A stretch of 11,033 bases of DNA from assembly GCA_900321665.1 (NCBI GenBank), contig ONWY01000030.1:1-11033 (forward strand), written 5' to 3'. Position 1 is the first letter of the stretch. Each line of letters starts with the position of its first letter. Made by a program: the position numbers and the translations under genes. Below the pieces are notes generated by a model. That model searched no databases. It was not told the origin of the DNA and saw nothing but the letters and a program-made list of their open reading frames with translations. This DNA comes from an uncultured Eubacteriales bacterium. GTDB taxonomy: Bacteria; Bacillota; Clostridia; Oscillospirales; Acutalibacteraceae. This document shows positions 1 through 5,758 of this stretch, piece by piece.

Positions 1-510
1 TACGGTTTGCCGGTTACGGTCAGCCGCTGTTCCAACAACTACGGACCCTATCATTTCCCCGAAAAGCTTATTCCGCTGATGATTGCCAATGCGCTCAATG
101 ACAAACCTTTACCGGTATACGGCGAGGGCTTAAATGTGCGCGACTGGCTCTATGTGGAGGACCACTGCAAGGCAATTGACCTGATTATTCACGGCGGCAG
201 AGTGGGTGAAGTATATAACATTGGCGGGCACAATGAAATGCGCAATATTGATATTGTCAAGCTTATTTGCAAGGAGCTTGGCAAGAGCGAGAGTTTAATC
301 ACCTATGTGACCGACCGCAAGGGGCACGATATGCGCTATGCGATTGACCCGACCAAGATTCACAACGAGCTTGGTTGGTTGCCCGAAACCAAATTTGAGA
401 ACGGTATCAAAAAGACTATTCAGTGGTATCTCGATAACAAGGAGTGGTGGGAAAACATCATCTCCGGCGAGTACCAAAATTATTACGAGAAAATGTATGG
501 CAACAGATAA
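1..510 (+). CDS. rfbB: dTDP-glucose 4,6-dehydratase, C-terminal half (5' end outside window)
   Basis: This is the NAD-dependent short-chain dehydrogenase/reductase (SDR) enzyme that converts dTDP-glucose to dTDP-4-keto-6-deoxyglucose, the second step of dTDP-L-rhamnose synthesis in the cytoplasm. The frame is open from base 1 and gives 169 residues, about half the usual length of roughly 340. Visible family signatures are SRCSNNYGPYHFPEKLIP (fragment residues 8-25), the sugar-nucleotide loop PVYGEGLNVRDWLYVEDH (38-55) and VTDRKGHDMRYAID (103-116). The catalytic YxxxK tyrosine lies just upstream of the window. The C-terminal helix with paired Trp (about 142-152) is also typical. The gene suggests that a rhamnose or deoxysugar surface-polysaccharide locus lies to the left. 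A perfect inverted repeat covers its stop codon. Identification is firm. A related NDP-sugar dehydratase is the only serious alternative. Confidence 0.95.
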   Translation, partial: YGLPVTVSRCSNNYGPYHFPEKLIPLMIANALNDKPLPVYGEGLNVRDWLYVEDHCKAIDLIIHGGRVGEVYNIGGHNEMRNIDIVKLICKELGKSESLITYVTDRKGHDMRYAIDPTKIHNELGWLPETKFENGIKKTIQWYLDNKEWWENIISGEYQNYYEKMYGNR

Positions 511-528
511 GTGAGAGCTCACTTATCT
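505..528. repeat. Perfect hairpin straddling the rfbB stop codon
   Basis: AGATAAGTGAG at 505-515 is followed after 2 bases by its exact reverse complement at 518-528. The TAA stop lies in the left arm. No T-run follows on either strand, so it is not a classic intrinsic terminator. It may act as a 3' stability hairpin or a weak terminator. Confidence 0.6.
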
Positions 529-826
529 GAATGAAGAAAGAAAAAAGAAGAAAGAAGAATGGCGGTGGCGAAGCGGCACTTCGCATTGTAAAGATTTCTC
601 AACAGGCTCGAAATTGACTGCTGAGAAAACCGAAATGAAAGCCTGCTTGTCATACTGAGTCGAAGTATCTTAAGCAGGCTAAGCGTGAGGATTCTTCGTT
701 TCACTTAGAATGACACCTATTCTTGTCATCTTGAGGAGCGAAGCGAGGAAAGAACTTAATTAATTTAGCATCCTACATTCTACTTTCTACATTTTACATT
801 TCAAAAAAGAAACAGGGAGAAAAAAC
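529..826. repeat. Intergenic repeat mosaic, copy A (rfbB to vanZ gap)
   Basis: I see no gene in this roughly 300-bp gap. It holds, in order: a purine tract with exact 7-bp period at 529-563 (GAATGAA GAAAGAA and so on); the shared core GGTGGCGAAG...CATTGTAA at 564-591, whose GCGAAG/CTTCGC arms form a small hairpin; a nested hairpin at 640-680; an inverted repeat related to TGTCAT-type elements at 689-716; TGTCATCTTGAGGAGCGAAG and its continuation at 724-757; GAACTTAATTAATTTAGCAT at 752-771; and a pyrimidine heptad tract at 772-800 (CTACATT CTACTTT and so on). The Shine-Dalgarno of the next gene follows directly. The order of modules matches the gaps before the Fic gene and before the first nucleotidyltransferase. 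Confidence 0.75.
640..680. repeat. Nested inverted repeat (stem-loop)
   Basis: AGCCTGCTT at 640-648 pairs perfectly with AAGCAGGCT at 672-680. Inside it ATACT pairs with AGTAT around GAGTCGA. There is no T-run. The inner part resembles the TGTCAT...GAGTCGAAG element that recurs inverted at 689-716, so this may be a small mobile or cruciform-type repeat. Confidence 0.6.
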
Positions 827-1393
827 GTGAAAATCTTTAATAAGTTGCTACATTATCTACATAGAGCGTTTTATATGTATGCCTGGGATTATTGGACATT
901 GGCAATTGTGCTCTTTGTTATTTCGCTTGGCTTTTTGGTGCTCAAACACTTTATGAGGCGGAACAAAAAAACATATCAAATCATTGCACTTACTGCGTTT
1001 TTTATTTATCTTGCAATGGTTATTTATTCGACGGTTTTGAATAGAAACACGGATGCTGCCTCCTTTGGCGTAAGGCTTATACCATTTCGTTCCTATCAGC
1101 TAATTGCAAATGGCAATAAAGATAAAATTCGCGAAGTGATTATGAACATTGCGTTCTTTATCCCGATTGGTTTTTTATATTGCTTAATAGATACAAAAAA
1201 AATCAACTATAAAAAGTGGCCGATTATTGCATTTAGTGCAGCACTGAGTCTGCTAATTGAACTGTGTCAATTAATCTTTAAACTTGGCATGGTAGAAACA
1301 GACGATGTCATTCATAATACACTTGGTTGTTGCCTGGGTATAGGGCTTTATATACTGTTGGATTACATGACTTTTAATGAGAGAGAATTTTAA
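827..1393 (+). CDS. VanZ-like membrane protein
   Basis: This is a predicted polytopic membrane protein of the VanZ-like family (188 aa). VanZ itself gives low-level teicoplanin resistance, but most family members have no known substrate, and presence here does not imply resistance. About five hydrophobic segments are visible at residues 23-40, 50-71, 104-121, 131-151 and 163-180. The family signature is present: RLIPF (83-87), Asn107 in the NIAFFIPIGF helix, E145..Q148 in the IELCQ helix, and the DD...NTLG motif (159-167). The start is GTG at 827, set by an AGGGAGA Shine-Dalgarno at 814-820 with good spacing. The gene is AT-rich and stands alone between two repeat-filled gaps, so it is probably transcribed separately or loosely with its neighbours. 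A 9-bp hairpin begins at the last base of the stop codon. Confidence 0.88.
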   Translation: MKIFNKLLHYLHRAFYMYAWDYWTLAIVLFVISLGFLVLKHFMRRNKKTYQIIALTAFFIYLAMVIYSTVLNRNTDAASFGVRLIPFRSYQLIANGNKDKIREVIMNIAFFIPIGFLYCLIDTKKINYKKWPIIAFSAALSLLIELCQLIFKLGMVETDDVIHNTLGCCLGIGLYILLDYMTFNEREF

Positions 1394-1413
1394 AACGAAG
1401 CCGTGCTTCGTTT
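1393..1413. terminator. Short hairpin at the vanZ-like stop codon, weak terminator candidate
   Basis: AAACGAAGC (1393-1401) and GCTTCGTTT (1405-1413) form a 9-bp stem with a 3-base loop that begins at the last base of the TAA stop. The T-run is only three bases and lies within the stem, so termination would be inefficient at best. Confidence 0.4.
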
Positions 1414-1414
1414 C

Positions 1415-1577
1415 ATTAGGAATGAGAAATTAGGAATGAGGAATTGAGGTGGCGACGCGGCGCTTCGCATTGTAAGAAATTTTGAATTTATTTTCTACAT
1501 TCTAATTTCTACATTTTACATTGATGACTTTCGTCTTGAGAAACTAGGCGACGAAAGAACTTAAATAATTTAGCATT
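1415..1577. repeat. Intergenic repeat mosaic, copy B (vanZ to fic gap)
   Basis: No gene is seen here. Modules in order are: purine heptads at 1415-1449 (ATTAGGA ATGAGAA and so on); the shared core from 1448 with the hairpin-like GCGACGCGGCGCTTCGC; AAATTTTGAAT; pyrimidine heptads at 1494-1521 (TCTACAT TCTAATT and so on); a stem CTTTCGTC (1529-1536) with GACGAAAG (1550-1557); and GAACTTAAATAATTTAGCATT to 1577. Bases 1425-1438 are complementary to 1498-1510 apart from one bulge, so the two heptad tracts could close a long stem around the core. From 1448 to 1577 it aligns with 2300-2411 in the next gap, differing mainly by a 14-base (two-heptad) length change. Confidence 0.8.
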
Positions 1578-1600
1578 ATTTAAAAATCGGGAGGAATAGT

Positions 1601-2209
1601 TTGGCATTAGAAAATAAACTCGGCATTACAGATGATGTTGCCCTTGCAAGAGAGGAAGAGCGAATCAGCAAAGCAAAAGCGCTGGAACTTTTTGAAACCG
1701 GTTTGCTTGATTCTTTCGAAGTCGGTACATTCGCATCTCTTCAAAAAATCCACAAATATCTATTTGGTGAGATTTATGCATTTGCAGGTGAGGTGCGCAC
1801 CGTAAATATTGCAAAGGGTAATTTTCGCTTTGCGCCGGTGATGTACCTTTCGTCTGCTTTGCAACATATTGACAAAATGCCGCAATCCGATTTTGATGCA
1901 ATTATTGAAAAATATGTGGAGATGAATGTGGCGCATCCGTTCCGAGAAGGGAATGGCAGAAGCACCAGAATTTGGCTGGACTGCATATTGAAAAAGGAAT
2001 TGGGTAAAGTGGTGGATTGGAGCAAGGTAAATAAAGAAGATTATCTACTTGCTATGGAACGCAGCCCGATAAAAGATGTCGAGATAAAGGTGCTGTTAAA
2101 AGAGGCATTGACAGATAAAATCGATGACAGGCTTGTATATATGAAAGGGATTGATGCAAGCTATCATTACGAGGGCTATCATACTTTTAAAACAGAAGAA
2201 TTACTATGA
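1601..2209 (+). CDS. Fic domain AMP-transferase, class III (C-terminal self-inhibitory motif)
   Basis: Fic enzymes transfer AMP from ATP to a hydroxyl side chain of a target protein. Known targets of bacterial relatives include DNA gyrase and topoisomerase IV; the target here is unknown. The core motif HPFREGNGRSTR is complete at residues 112-123, with the catalytic His112 and the phosphate-binding GNGR. The beta-hairpin target-docking flap is the stretch AGEVRTVNIAKGNFRFAP (62-79). Near the C terminus SYHYEG (187-192) fits the [S/T]xxxE[G/N] inhibitory motif, whose Glu blocks ATP binding, so the protein carries its own inhibitor. The 202-aa length fits the class III group (NmFic-like). The start is TTG at 1601, set by GGGAGG at 1589-1594 with a 6-base spacer. 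No separate antitoxin gene is seen alongside. The C terminus ends without a clear extra domain. Confidence 0.92.
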   Translation: MALENKLGITDDVALAREEERISKAKALELFETGLLDSFEVGTFASLQKIHKYLFGEIYAFAGEVRTVNIAKGNFRFAPVMYLSSALQHIDKMPQSDFDAIIEKYVEMNVAHPFREGNGRSTRIWLDCILKKELGKVVDWSKVNKEDYLLAMERSPIKDVEIKVLLKEALTDKIDDRLVYMKGIDASYHYEGYHTFKTEELL

Positions 2210-2210
2210 A

Positions 2211-2464
2211 AAATGTAGAATGTAAAATGTAGAATTGTGGCGAAGCGGCGCTTCGCATTGTAGGAAATTTTGAATGTTGAATTTTGAATGTTGAATTGAG
2301 GTGGCGAAGCGGAGCTTCGCATTGTAAGAAATTTTGAATTTATTTTCTACATTTTACATTGATGACTTTCGTTTTGAAAAACGGATGAAAGAACTTAAAT
2401 AATTTAGCATTTATCATTTAGAATTTCGAATTCATTCTACATTCTAATTTCTGCATTTTACATT
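2211..2464. repeat. Intergenic repeat mosaic, copy C (double core, fic to nucleotidyltransferase gap)
   Basis: No gene is seen. Modules in order are: heptads of opposite polarity at 2211-2238 (AAATGTA GAATGTA and so on); a first core hairpin GCGAAGCGGCGCTTCGC at about 2239-2256; heptads TTTTGAA TGTTGAA at 2268-2302; a second core hairpin GCGAAGCGGAGCTTCGC from about 2304; TTCTACATTTTACATT at 2345-2360; a stem at 2366-2374 with 2383-2391; GAACTTAAATAATTTAGCATT; and then nine consecutive degenerate heptads from 2402 to 2464. The 16 bases at 2219-2234 are the perfect reverse complement of 2345-2360 and enclose both core hairpins. The Shine-Dalgarno of the next gene follows at once. Confidence 0.8.
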
Positions 2465-2480
2465 TTTAAAAAGGTGAACG

Positions 2481-3617
2481 ATGCAAAAACTGTATTTAGA
2501 TGTACTTTACCTGTTGTCCTGCGCGGCAAACAGTCAGAAAGCCGAAAAAAACAAAATAGATAATATGGATTTAGATGCTCTTTACGCTCTTTGTAAAGAG
2601 CACAGTATTACGGCGCTTGTCTCTTCGGTTTTAACCGAGCATTTAAAGGAGAAGCCGGAGCAATACGCGAGGTGGTCGCAAGAGCAGATGAAGGCACTTT
2701 ACCGCGATATGAATTTTGCGGCGGAGCGCGCAAAAATCCTTGCCTTTTTGGAAGAAAACGGCATTTGGTATATGCCGCTCAAGGGTATTGTGCTCAAAGA
2801 GTATTATCCGCACCCGGAGCTTAGAGAATTTGCAGATAATGATATTTTATTTGATCCTGAAGGGGCAGAGCAAATAAAAAAATATATGTTGCAAAATGGA
2901 TATACGCTTAATGATTATGGTGGGGAAGAGTATGTGGATGAATACAAAAAGGAGCCTTGCTTTAATTTTGAAATGCACCGATTGTTATTTCATCAAAACA
3001 ATGCCGTTTTTTTCCCCTACTATAAGGAAGTAAAAAACCGTTTAATAAAAGATGAGGGCAACGATTACGGATATCACTTCTCAGATGAGGACTTTTATAT
3101 TTTTATGATTGCTCATGCGTATCGGCACTACATTGATAGTGGCATTGGCATTCGTGCATTGTTAGATATTTATATTTTTAATAAGTCAAAAAGAAAATCA
3201 ATAAACTACACCTATATAGAAAATGAATTAAAACAAACCGATAGTGACTCTTATGAAAAAGAGATGCGATATCTGGCACAAAAAGTCTTTAGTGGCGAAT
3301 CGCATGAATATTCTTTGCACGAGATGAACATATTAGAGTATTACTTTAACTCTAAAGCTTATGGCACAGTAGAGAATAAAGTGACAAATCGCATGAGGGA
3401 ATTCACGGGACAAGATGATTTCACTTTTTTATCAAGGGTGAAGTATTGGTGGCATAGAGTCTTTGATTCCGAAGTGAATCGCCGAGAATTTCCAAAACTA
3501 TATAAAAGCGTAGTTCTGATTCCGTTGATTCCGCTTATTCGCTCATTGCGCGGCATAAAGAAGTGGAGAAAACTGAAAACGGAAAACGATAGATTAAAAG
3601 AGTTAAACAAAGAATAG
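2481..3617 (+). CDS. Nucleotidyltransferase-fold family protein (NTP_transf_5 type), first paralogue
   Basis: This is a 378-aa protein of the uncharacterised nucleotidyltransferase family PF14907 (NTP_transf_5); the family is assigned from its motif pattern. A helical N-terminal region (about 1-90) precedes the core. Then come IWYMPLKGIVLKEYYP (95-110), with the PLKG turn at 99-102, and ELREFADNDILFDP (113-126), where Arg115 and the acidic pair Asp119/Asp121 match the metal-binding DxD of the fold. EMHRLLF (164-170) matches the conserved Glu-x-His. The C-terminal half is helical and ends in a basic Lys/Arg/Glu-rich tail. No substrate is known. Relatives often lie near polysaccharide or peptide-modification genes, and the deoxysugar gene upstream fits that only loosely. 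The start is ATG at 2481, with AAGGTG at 2471-2476. A second paralogue follows 45 bp downstream, so the two are probably co-transcribed. Confidence 0.82.
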   Translation: MQKLYLDVLYLLSCAANSQKAEKNKIDNMDLDALYALCKEHSITALVSSVLTEHLKEKPEQYARWSQEQMKALYRDMNFAAERAKILAFLEENGIWYMPLKGIVLKEYYPHPELREFADNDILFDPEGAEQIKKYMLQNGYTLNDYGGEEYVDEYKKEPCFNFEMHRLLFHQNNAVFFPYYKEVKNRLIKDEGNDYGYHFSDEDFYIFMIAHAYRHYIDSGIGIRALLDIYIFNKSKRKSINYTYIENELKQTDSDSYEKEMRYLAQKVFSGESHEYSLHEMNILEYYFNSKAYGTVENKVTNRMREFTGQDDFTFLSRVKYWWHRVFDSEVNRREFPKLYKSVVLIPLIPLIRSLRGIKKWRKLKTENDRLKELNKE

Positions 3618-3662
3618 TGCAAATAAATAAACGATATTTGTAGGTATTAAAAAAAGAGAACA

Positions 3663-4838
3663 ATGGATAGATTAACACGGTCGCAAACTAACCTTTTACA
3701 ATTACTTTCTAATGCTTTATTTCAAAAGCAGATTCGCATTGATAATTGCGATTGGAAAGAGGTGTATAGAGAAGCAAATGTTCATAAGGTTTTTCCTATC
3801 GTTTTCAGCATATCACAACAATATATTAAGGATGAGGAATTGCTGAAAACAGCAAAAAAGCTGTTTCGCCATAGTATCGCAAAAACATGCGAATTGAATT
3901 TTGCTCATATTGAGCTTAATAGGTTATTAAAAGAAAATAACATTGGGTTTGTTTTGATTAAAGGATTGACTACATCCTTATACTACCCTAATCCGGAATT
4001 GAGAATTTCCGGAGATGTGGATTTTTTTGTAAAAAAAGAAGATTTTGAAAAAGCACAAGCACTTTTAAAAAATCAACATTTTCATTATTACAAAGAGTCT
4101 GAAAAAGATGTTGCCTACGAGAAAAATCAAATTCGATATGAAATGCATCGAGGTGTTCGAGGCACACCGAAAAATCAATCCGGCGAAGCTATATTTCAGA
4201 AATATTTTTCCGATTTAGTAGAGGATTCGGTAGGTTGCCTTTTTGAAAATCAGGAAATACAAGTGCCGAGTACTTTTCATCACGGTTTAATTTTGCTTTT
4301 TCACAGCATCGCGCATTTGACCGGGCAGGGAATCGGCTTAAGGCAACTGTGTGATTGGGCAGTTTTTGAAGCAGCTATACCAAGTGAGGAATTTATTGCA
4401 CTGTTTGAAAAGCCGCTAAAAGAGTGCGGTATTTGGCGCTTTGCATGTTTAATGAGCCTTTGTGCCAACAAGTACTTAGGGGCACCGTATAGAACGTGGC
4501 AGGGTGAGGCGGAGCCTGCTCTTTTAGAGAATATAATGACAGATATTATGAATGCCGGTAATTTTGGAGAAAAAGACAGTGATCGTTTAAGACAGGTAAA
4601 GTATATAGCCGATACGGGAGATGAAACGGTAAAAAGAGGTTCTGTAATCGCTCAGGCAAAAAAAACGATTGAAAAAAAAGCGACAATAGAGCATAAAACC
4701 AAAGCGGCAGTTCTGGCAGAGTATGCAAAAAAGCTACTTTCCGGCGAGCGAAAGCCGGATACGGCAAAAACACTTGAAACTGCGGCGGAGCGCAAGGCAA
4801 TTTACAGCGAGTTTCATTTGTTTGAAACAGAAAAATAG
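3663..4838 (+). CDS. Nucleotidyltransferase-fold family protein (NTP_transf_5 type), second paralogue
   Basis: This 391-aa protein has the same architecture as its upstream neighbour but a clearly diverged sequence. The helical N-terminal region (1-90) leads to IGFVLIKGLTTSLYYPNPEL (94-113), with IKG at 99-101. RISGDVDFFV (114-123) follows, with Arg114 and the DVD acidic pair Asp118/Asp120. YEMHRG (159-164) carries the conserved Glu-x-His. Unlike the first paralogue, it ends in a long Lys/Ala/Glu-rich region (about 325-391) that looks helical or coiled. Both acidic positions are kept, so catalytic activity is plausible, but substrate and partner are unknown. The start is ATG at 3663 with only a weak AAGAGAA Shine-Dalgarno, which suggests help from translation of the upstream gene 45 bp away. 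The stop codon lies inside a 16-bp inverted repeat. Confidence 0.8.
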   Translation: MDRLTRSQTNLLQLLSNALFQKQIRIDNCDWKEVYREANVHKVFPIVFSISQQYIKDEELLKTAKKLFRHSIAKTCELNFAHIELNRLLKENNIGFVLIKGLTTSLYYPNPELRISGDVDFFVKKEDFEKAQALLKNQHFHYYKESEKDVAYEKNQIRYEMHRGVRGTPKNQSGEAIFQKYFSDLVEDSVGCLFENQEIQVPSTFHHGLILLFHSIAHLTGQGIGLRQLCDWAVFEAAIPSEEFIALFEKPLKECGIWRFACLMSLCANKYLGAPYRTWQGEAEPALLENIMTDIMNAGNFGEKDSDRLRQVKYIADTGDETVKRGSVIAQAKKTIEKKATIEHKTKAAVLAEYAKKLLSGERKPDTAKTLETAAERKAIYSEFHLFETEK

Positions 4839-4873
4839 GGATTTGCGGAGAAAGAAGTCCGCAAATCCCTATT
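4834..4873 (-). terminator. Intrinsic terminator-like hairpin reading on the minus strand, over the NTP_transf_5 stop
   Basis: Bases 4834-4849 and 4858-4873 are perfect reverse complements (16 bp) around an 8-base loop. Read on the minus strand, the stem is followed directly by CTATTTTTCTG, a usable T-run. On the plus strand no T-run follows. It could stop transcripts coming leftwards from the cobO side. It also folds the 3' end of the plus-strand message, with its TAG in the left arm. Confidence 0.65.
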
Positions 4874-4876
4874 GGT

Positions 4877-5036
4877 CAGTTGTTCGCATTGCTCACAGTT
4901 ACTCGCTATGCTCGTAGTTGCTCATTTCATTTGCAGTTGCAGGCAAAGCCGGCAGTTAAGAGAAACCCAACTACACGAAGTGTAACTATGAACGATAGTG
5001 AATAACTGCAAACTGCGCGGGAAATGCGCAACTGAC
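4877..5036. repeat. Imperfect long palindrome with 19-bp internal period
   Basis: CAGTT-like starts fall exactly 19 bp apart at 4877, 4896, 4915 (TAGTT), 4934 and 4953. Units one and two read CAGTTGTTCGCATTGCTCA and CAGTTACTCGCTATGCTCG. The right half (about 4969-5034) carries AACTA/AACTG ends and is complementary to units of the left half: GATAGTGAATAACTG pairs with unit two, and AATGCGCAACTG with unit one. I see no convincing reading frame in it. A structured RNA or a miniature mobile element is possible. It lies between convergent genes. Confidence 0.6.
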
Positions 5037-5079
5037 AAAAAGGAACTTGTGAGGCAGACAGCCTTACAAATTCCTTTTT
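5037..5079. terminator. Bidirectional intrinsic terminator 1
   Basis: AAAAAGGAACTTGTGAGGC (5037-5055) and GCCTTACAAATTCCTTTTT (5061-5079) form a 19-bp stem with one mismatch and one G-U-type pair around loop AGACA. A T-run ends it on the plus strand and an A-run begins it, so it can work on both strands. It closes the convergent junction. Confidence 0.85.
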
Positions 5080-5082
5080 GTT

Positions 5083-5120
5083 AAAAACCGAGTATCTCAA
5101 TTTTGAGACACTCGGTTTTT
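5083..5120. terminator. Bidirectional intrinsic terminator 2, abutting the cobO stop
   Basis: AAAAACCGAGT (5083-5093) pairs with ACTCGGTTTTT (5110-5120). After one A/C mismatch, TCTCA pairs with TGAGA around a short loop. On the minus strand the GGTTTTT tail makes a standard terminator that begins at the cobO TAA (5120-5122). On the plus strand it also ends in T6. Confidence 0.88.
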
Positions 5121-5632
5121 TAAAATTCTATGCCTTCACGGGCGATGCACCCTTCATCAAACGGGTGCTTTTCGCAACGCATTTCGGTGATATAGTCGGC
5201 GCGCTTTCTGAGCTTTTGGCTCGGGTTTCTGCCGGTGAGCACGACCTCGGTATCCTCGCGGTTATCTAAGTAGTAAAACAGCAGCTGTTCATCTAAAATG
5301 CCGTAATCCACAAGGTCGAGCACTTCATCAAGCACCAGCAAATCGCACTCGGTATCGCAAGCTCTCGCAAAAAGCTGCGTTTCGATGATTTTGCAGGTCT
5401 TTTTTTCTTTTTCATTCATCAGCTGGATGAATTTGAGCGGCTCTCCGTAAAACATCACCTTGCAGTCCTTAAACTTTTTAAGCGCGCGGATTTCGCTGCT
5501 CGCGCCATCCTTCAAAAATTGGCAGAAGCATACCTTTTTGCCGGCGCCGAGCATGCGAATGGAAAGCCCGATTGCCGCGGTGGTTTTGCCCTTGCCGTTT
5601 CCGTGATAAATATGCACTTTTGCATCTTCCAT
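5120..5632 (-). CDS. cobO: Cob(I)alamin adenosyltransferase (CobA/CobO/BtuR family)
   Basis: This enzyme transfers the 5'-deoxyadenosyl group of ATP to reduced cob(I)alamin or a corrinoid precursor, giving adenosylcobalamin in the cytoplasm. The 170-residue product shows the P-loop GNGKGKTT at 11-18, a Walker B-like LLVLDEVLD at 98-106, the TGRNPSQKLRKRADYITEM segment at 133-151 and the conserved end KHPFDEGCIAREGIEF at 155-170. Length and order fit the family. The start chosen is ATG at 5632, because GAGAGGTG at 5646-5639 then sits six bases upstream; an in-frame GTG at 5641 would overlap that Shine-Dalgarno. The gene stands alone: no other cobalamin gene is in view and I see no cobalamin riboswitch upstream, so it may serve corrinoid salvage. 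It converges on the polysaccharide-side genes and diverges from the citrate operon. Confidence 0.93.
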   Translation of the reverse strand: MEDAKVHIYHGNGKGKTTAAIGLSIRMLGAGKKVCFCQFLKDGASSEIRALKKFKDCKVMFYGEPLKFIQLMNEKEKKTCKIIETQLFARACDTECDLLVLDEVLDLVDYGILDEQLLFYYLDNREDTEVVLTGRNPSQKLRKRADYITEMRCEKHPFDEGCIAREGIEF

Positions 5633-5650
5633 ACCGTTCACCTCTCAAAA

Positions 5651-5679
5651 ATTTTACCATAATCGGGAGCGTATTTCAA
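5651..5679 (-). promoter_or_regulatory. Candidate cobO promoter
   Basis: On the minus strand TTGAAA (5679-5674) lies 17 bases from TAAAAT (5656-5651), a fair sigma-A match. It would leave a leader of only about 12 bases before the ATG. A TATAAT at 5691-5686 is an alternative -10 with a longer leader but no good -35. Confidence 0.35.
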
Positions 5680-5729
5680 TTATTTATTATATACAATCAA
5701 TGAAAATGGATTTTGTTATCGAATTGTCA

Positions 5730-5758
5730 TTGACTTTAATTGTATAATTGTATACAAT
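5730..5758 (+). promoter_or_regulatory. Sigma-A-type promoter of the citrate synthase operon
   Basis: TTGACT (5730-5735), then 17 bases, then TACAAT (5753-5758). The -10 and part of the spacer lie within the left arm of the large inverted repeat, so a bound regulator would be expected to block the polymerase. The start site would fall near 5765, giving a leader of about 190 bases. Confidence 0.6.

Noticed and set aside
529..826. Insertion sequence remnant between rfbB and the vanZ-like gene
   Set aside because: No transposase fragment, terminal inverted repeat pair with target duplication, or coding remnant is visible. The content is short repeats only.
1601..2209. Doc/Phd-type toxin-antitoxin pair
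   Set aside because: No small antitoxin gene flanks it, the flanking gaps hold only repeats, and the protein has its own C-terminal inhibitory motif.
1415..2464. CRISPR array or tandem minisatellite coding for a repeat protein
   Set aside because: The repeat unit is 7 bp with no regular spacers, and no cas gene or open frame spans the tracts.
5642..5737. Cobalamin riboswitch upstream of cobO
   Set aside because: The space is too short and AT-rich for the conserved core, and I see no B12-box-like sequence.
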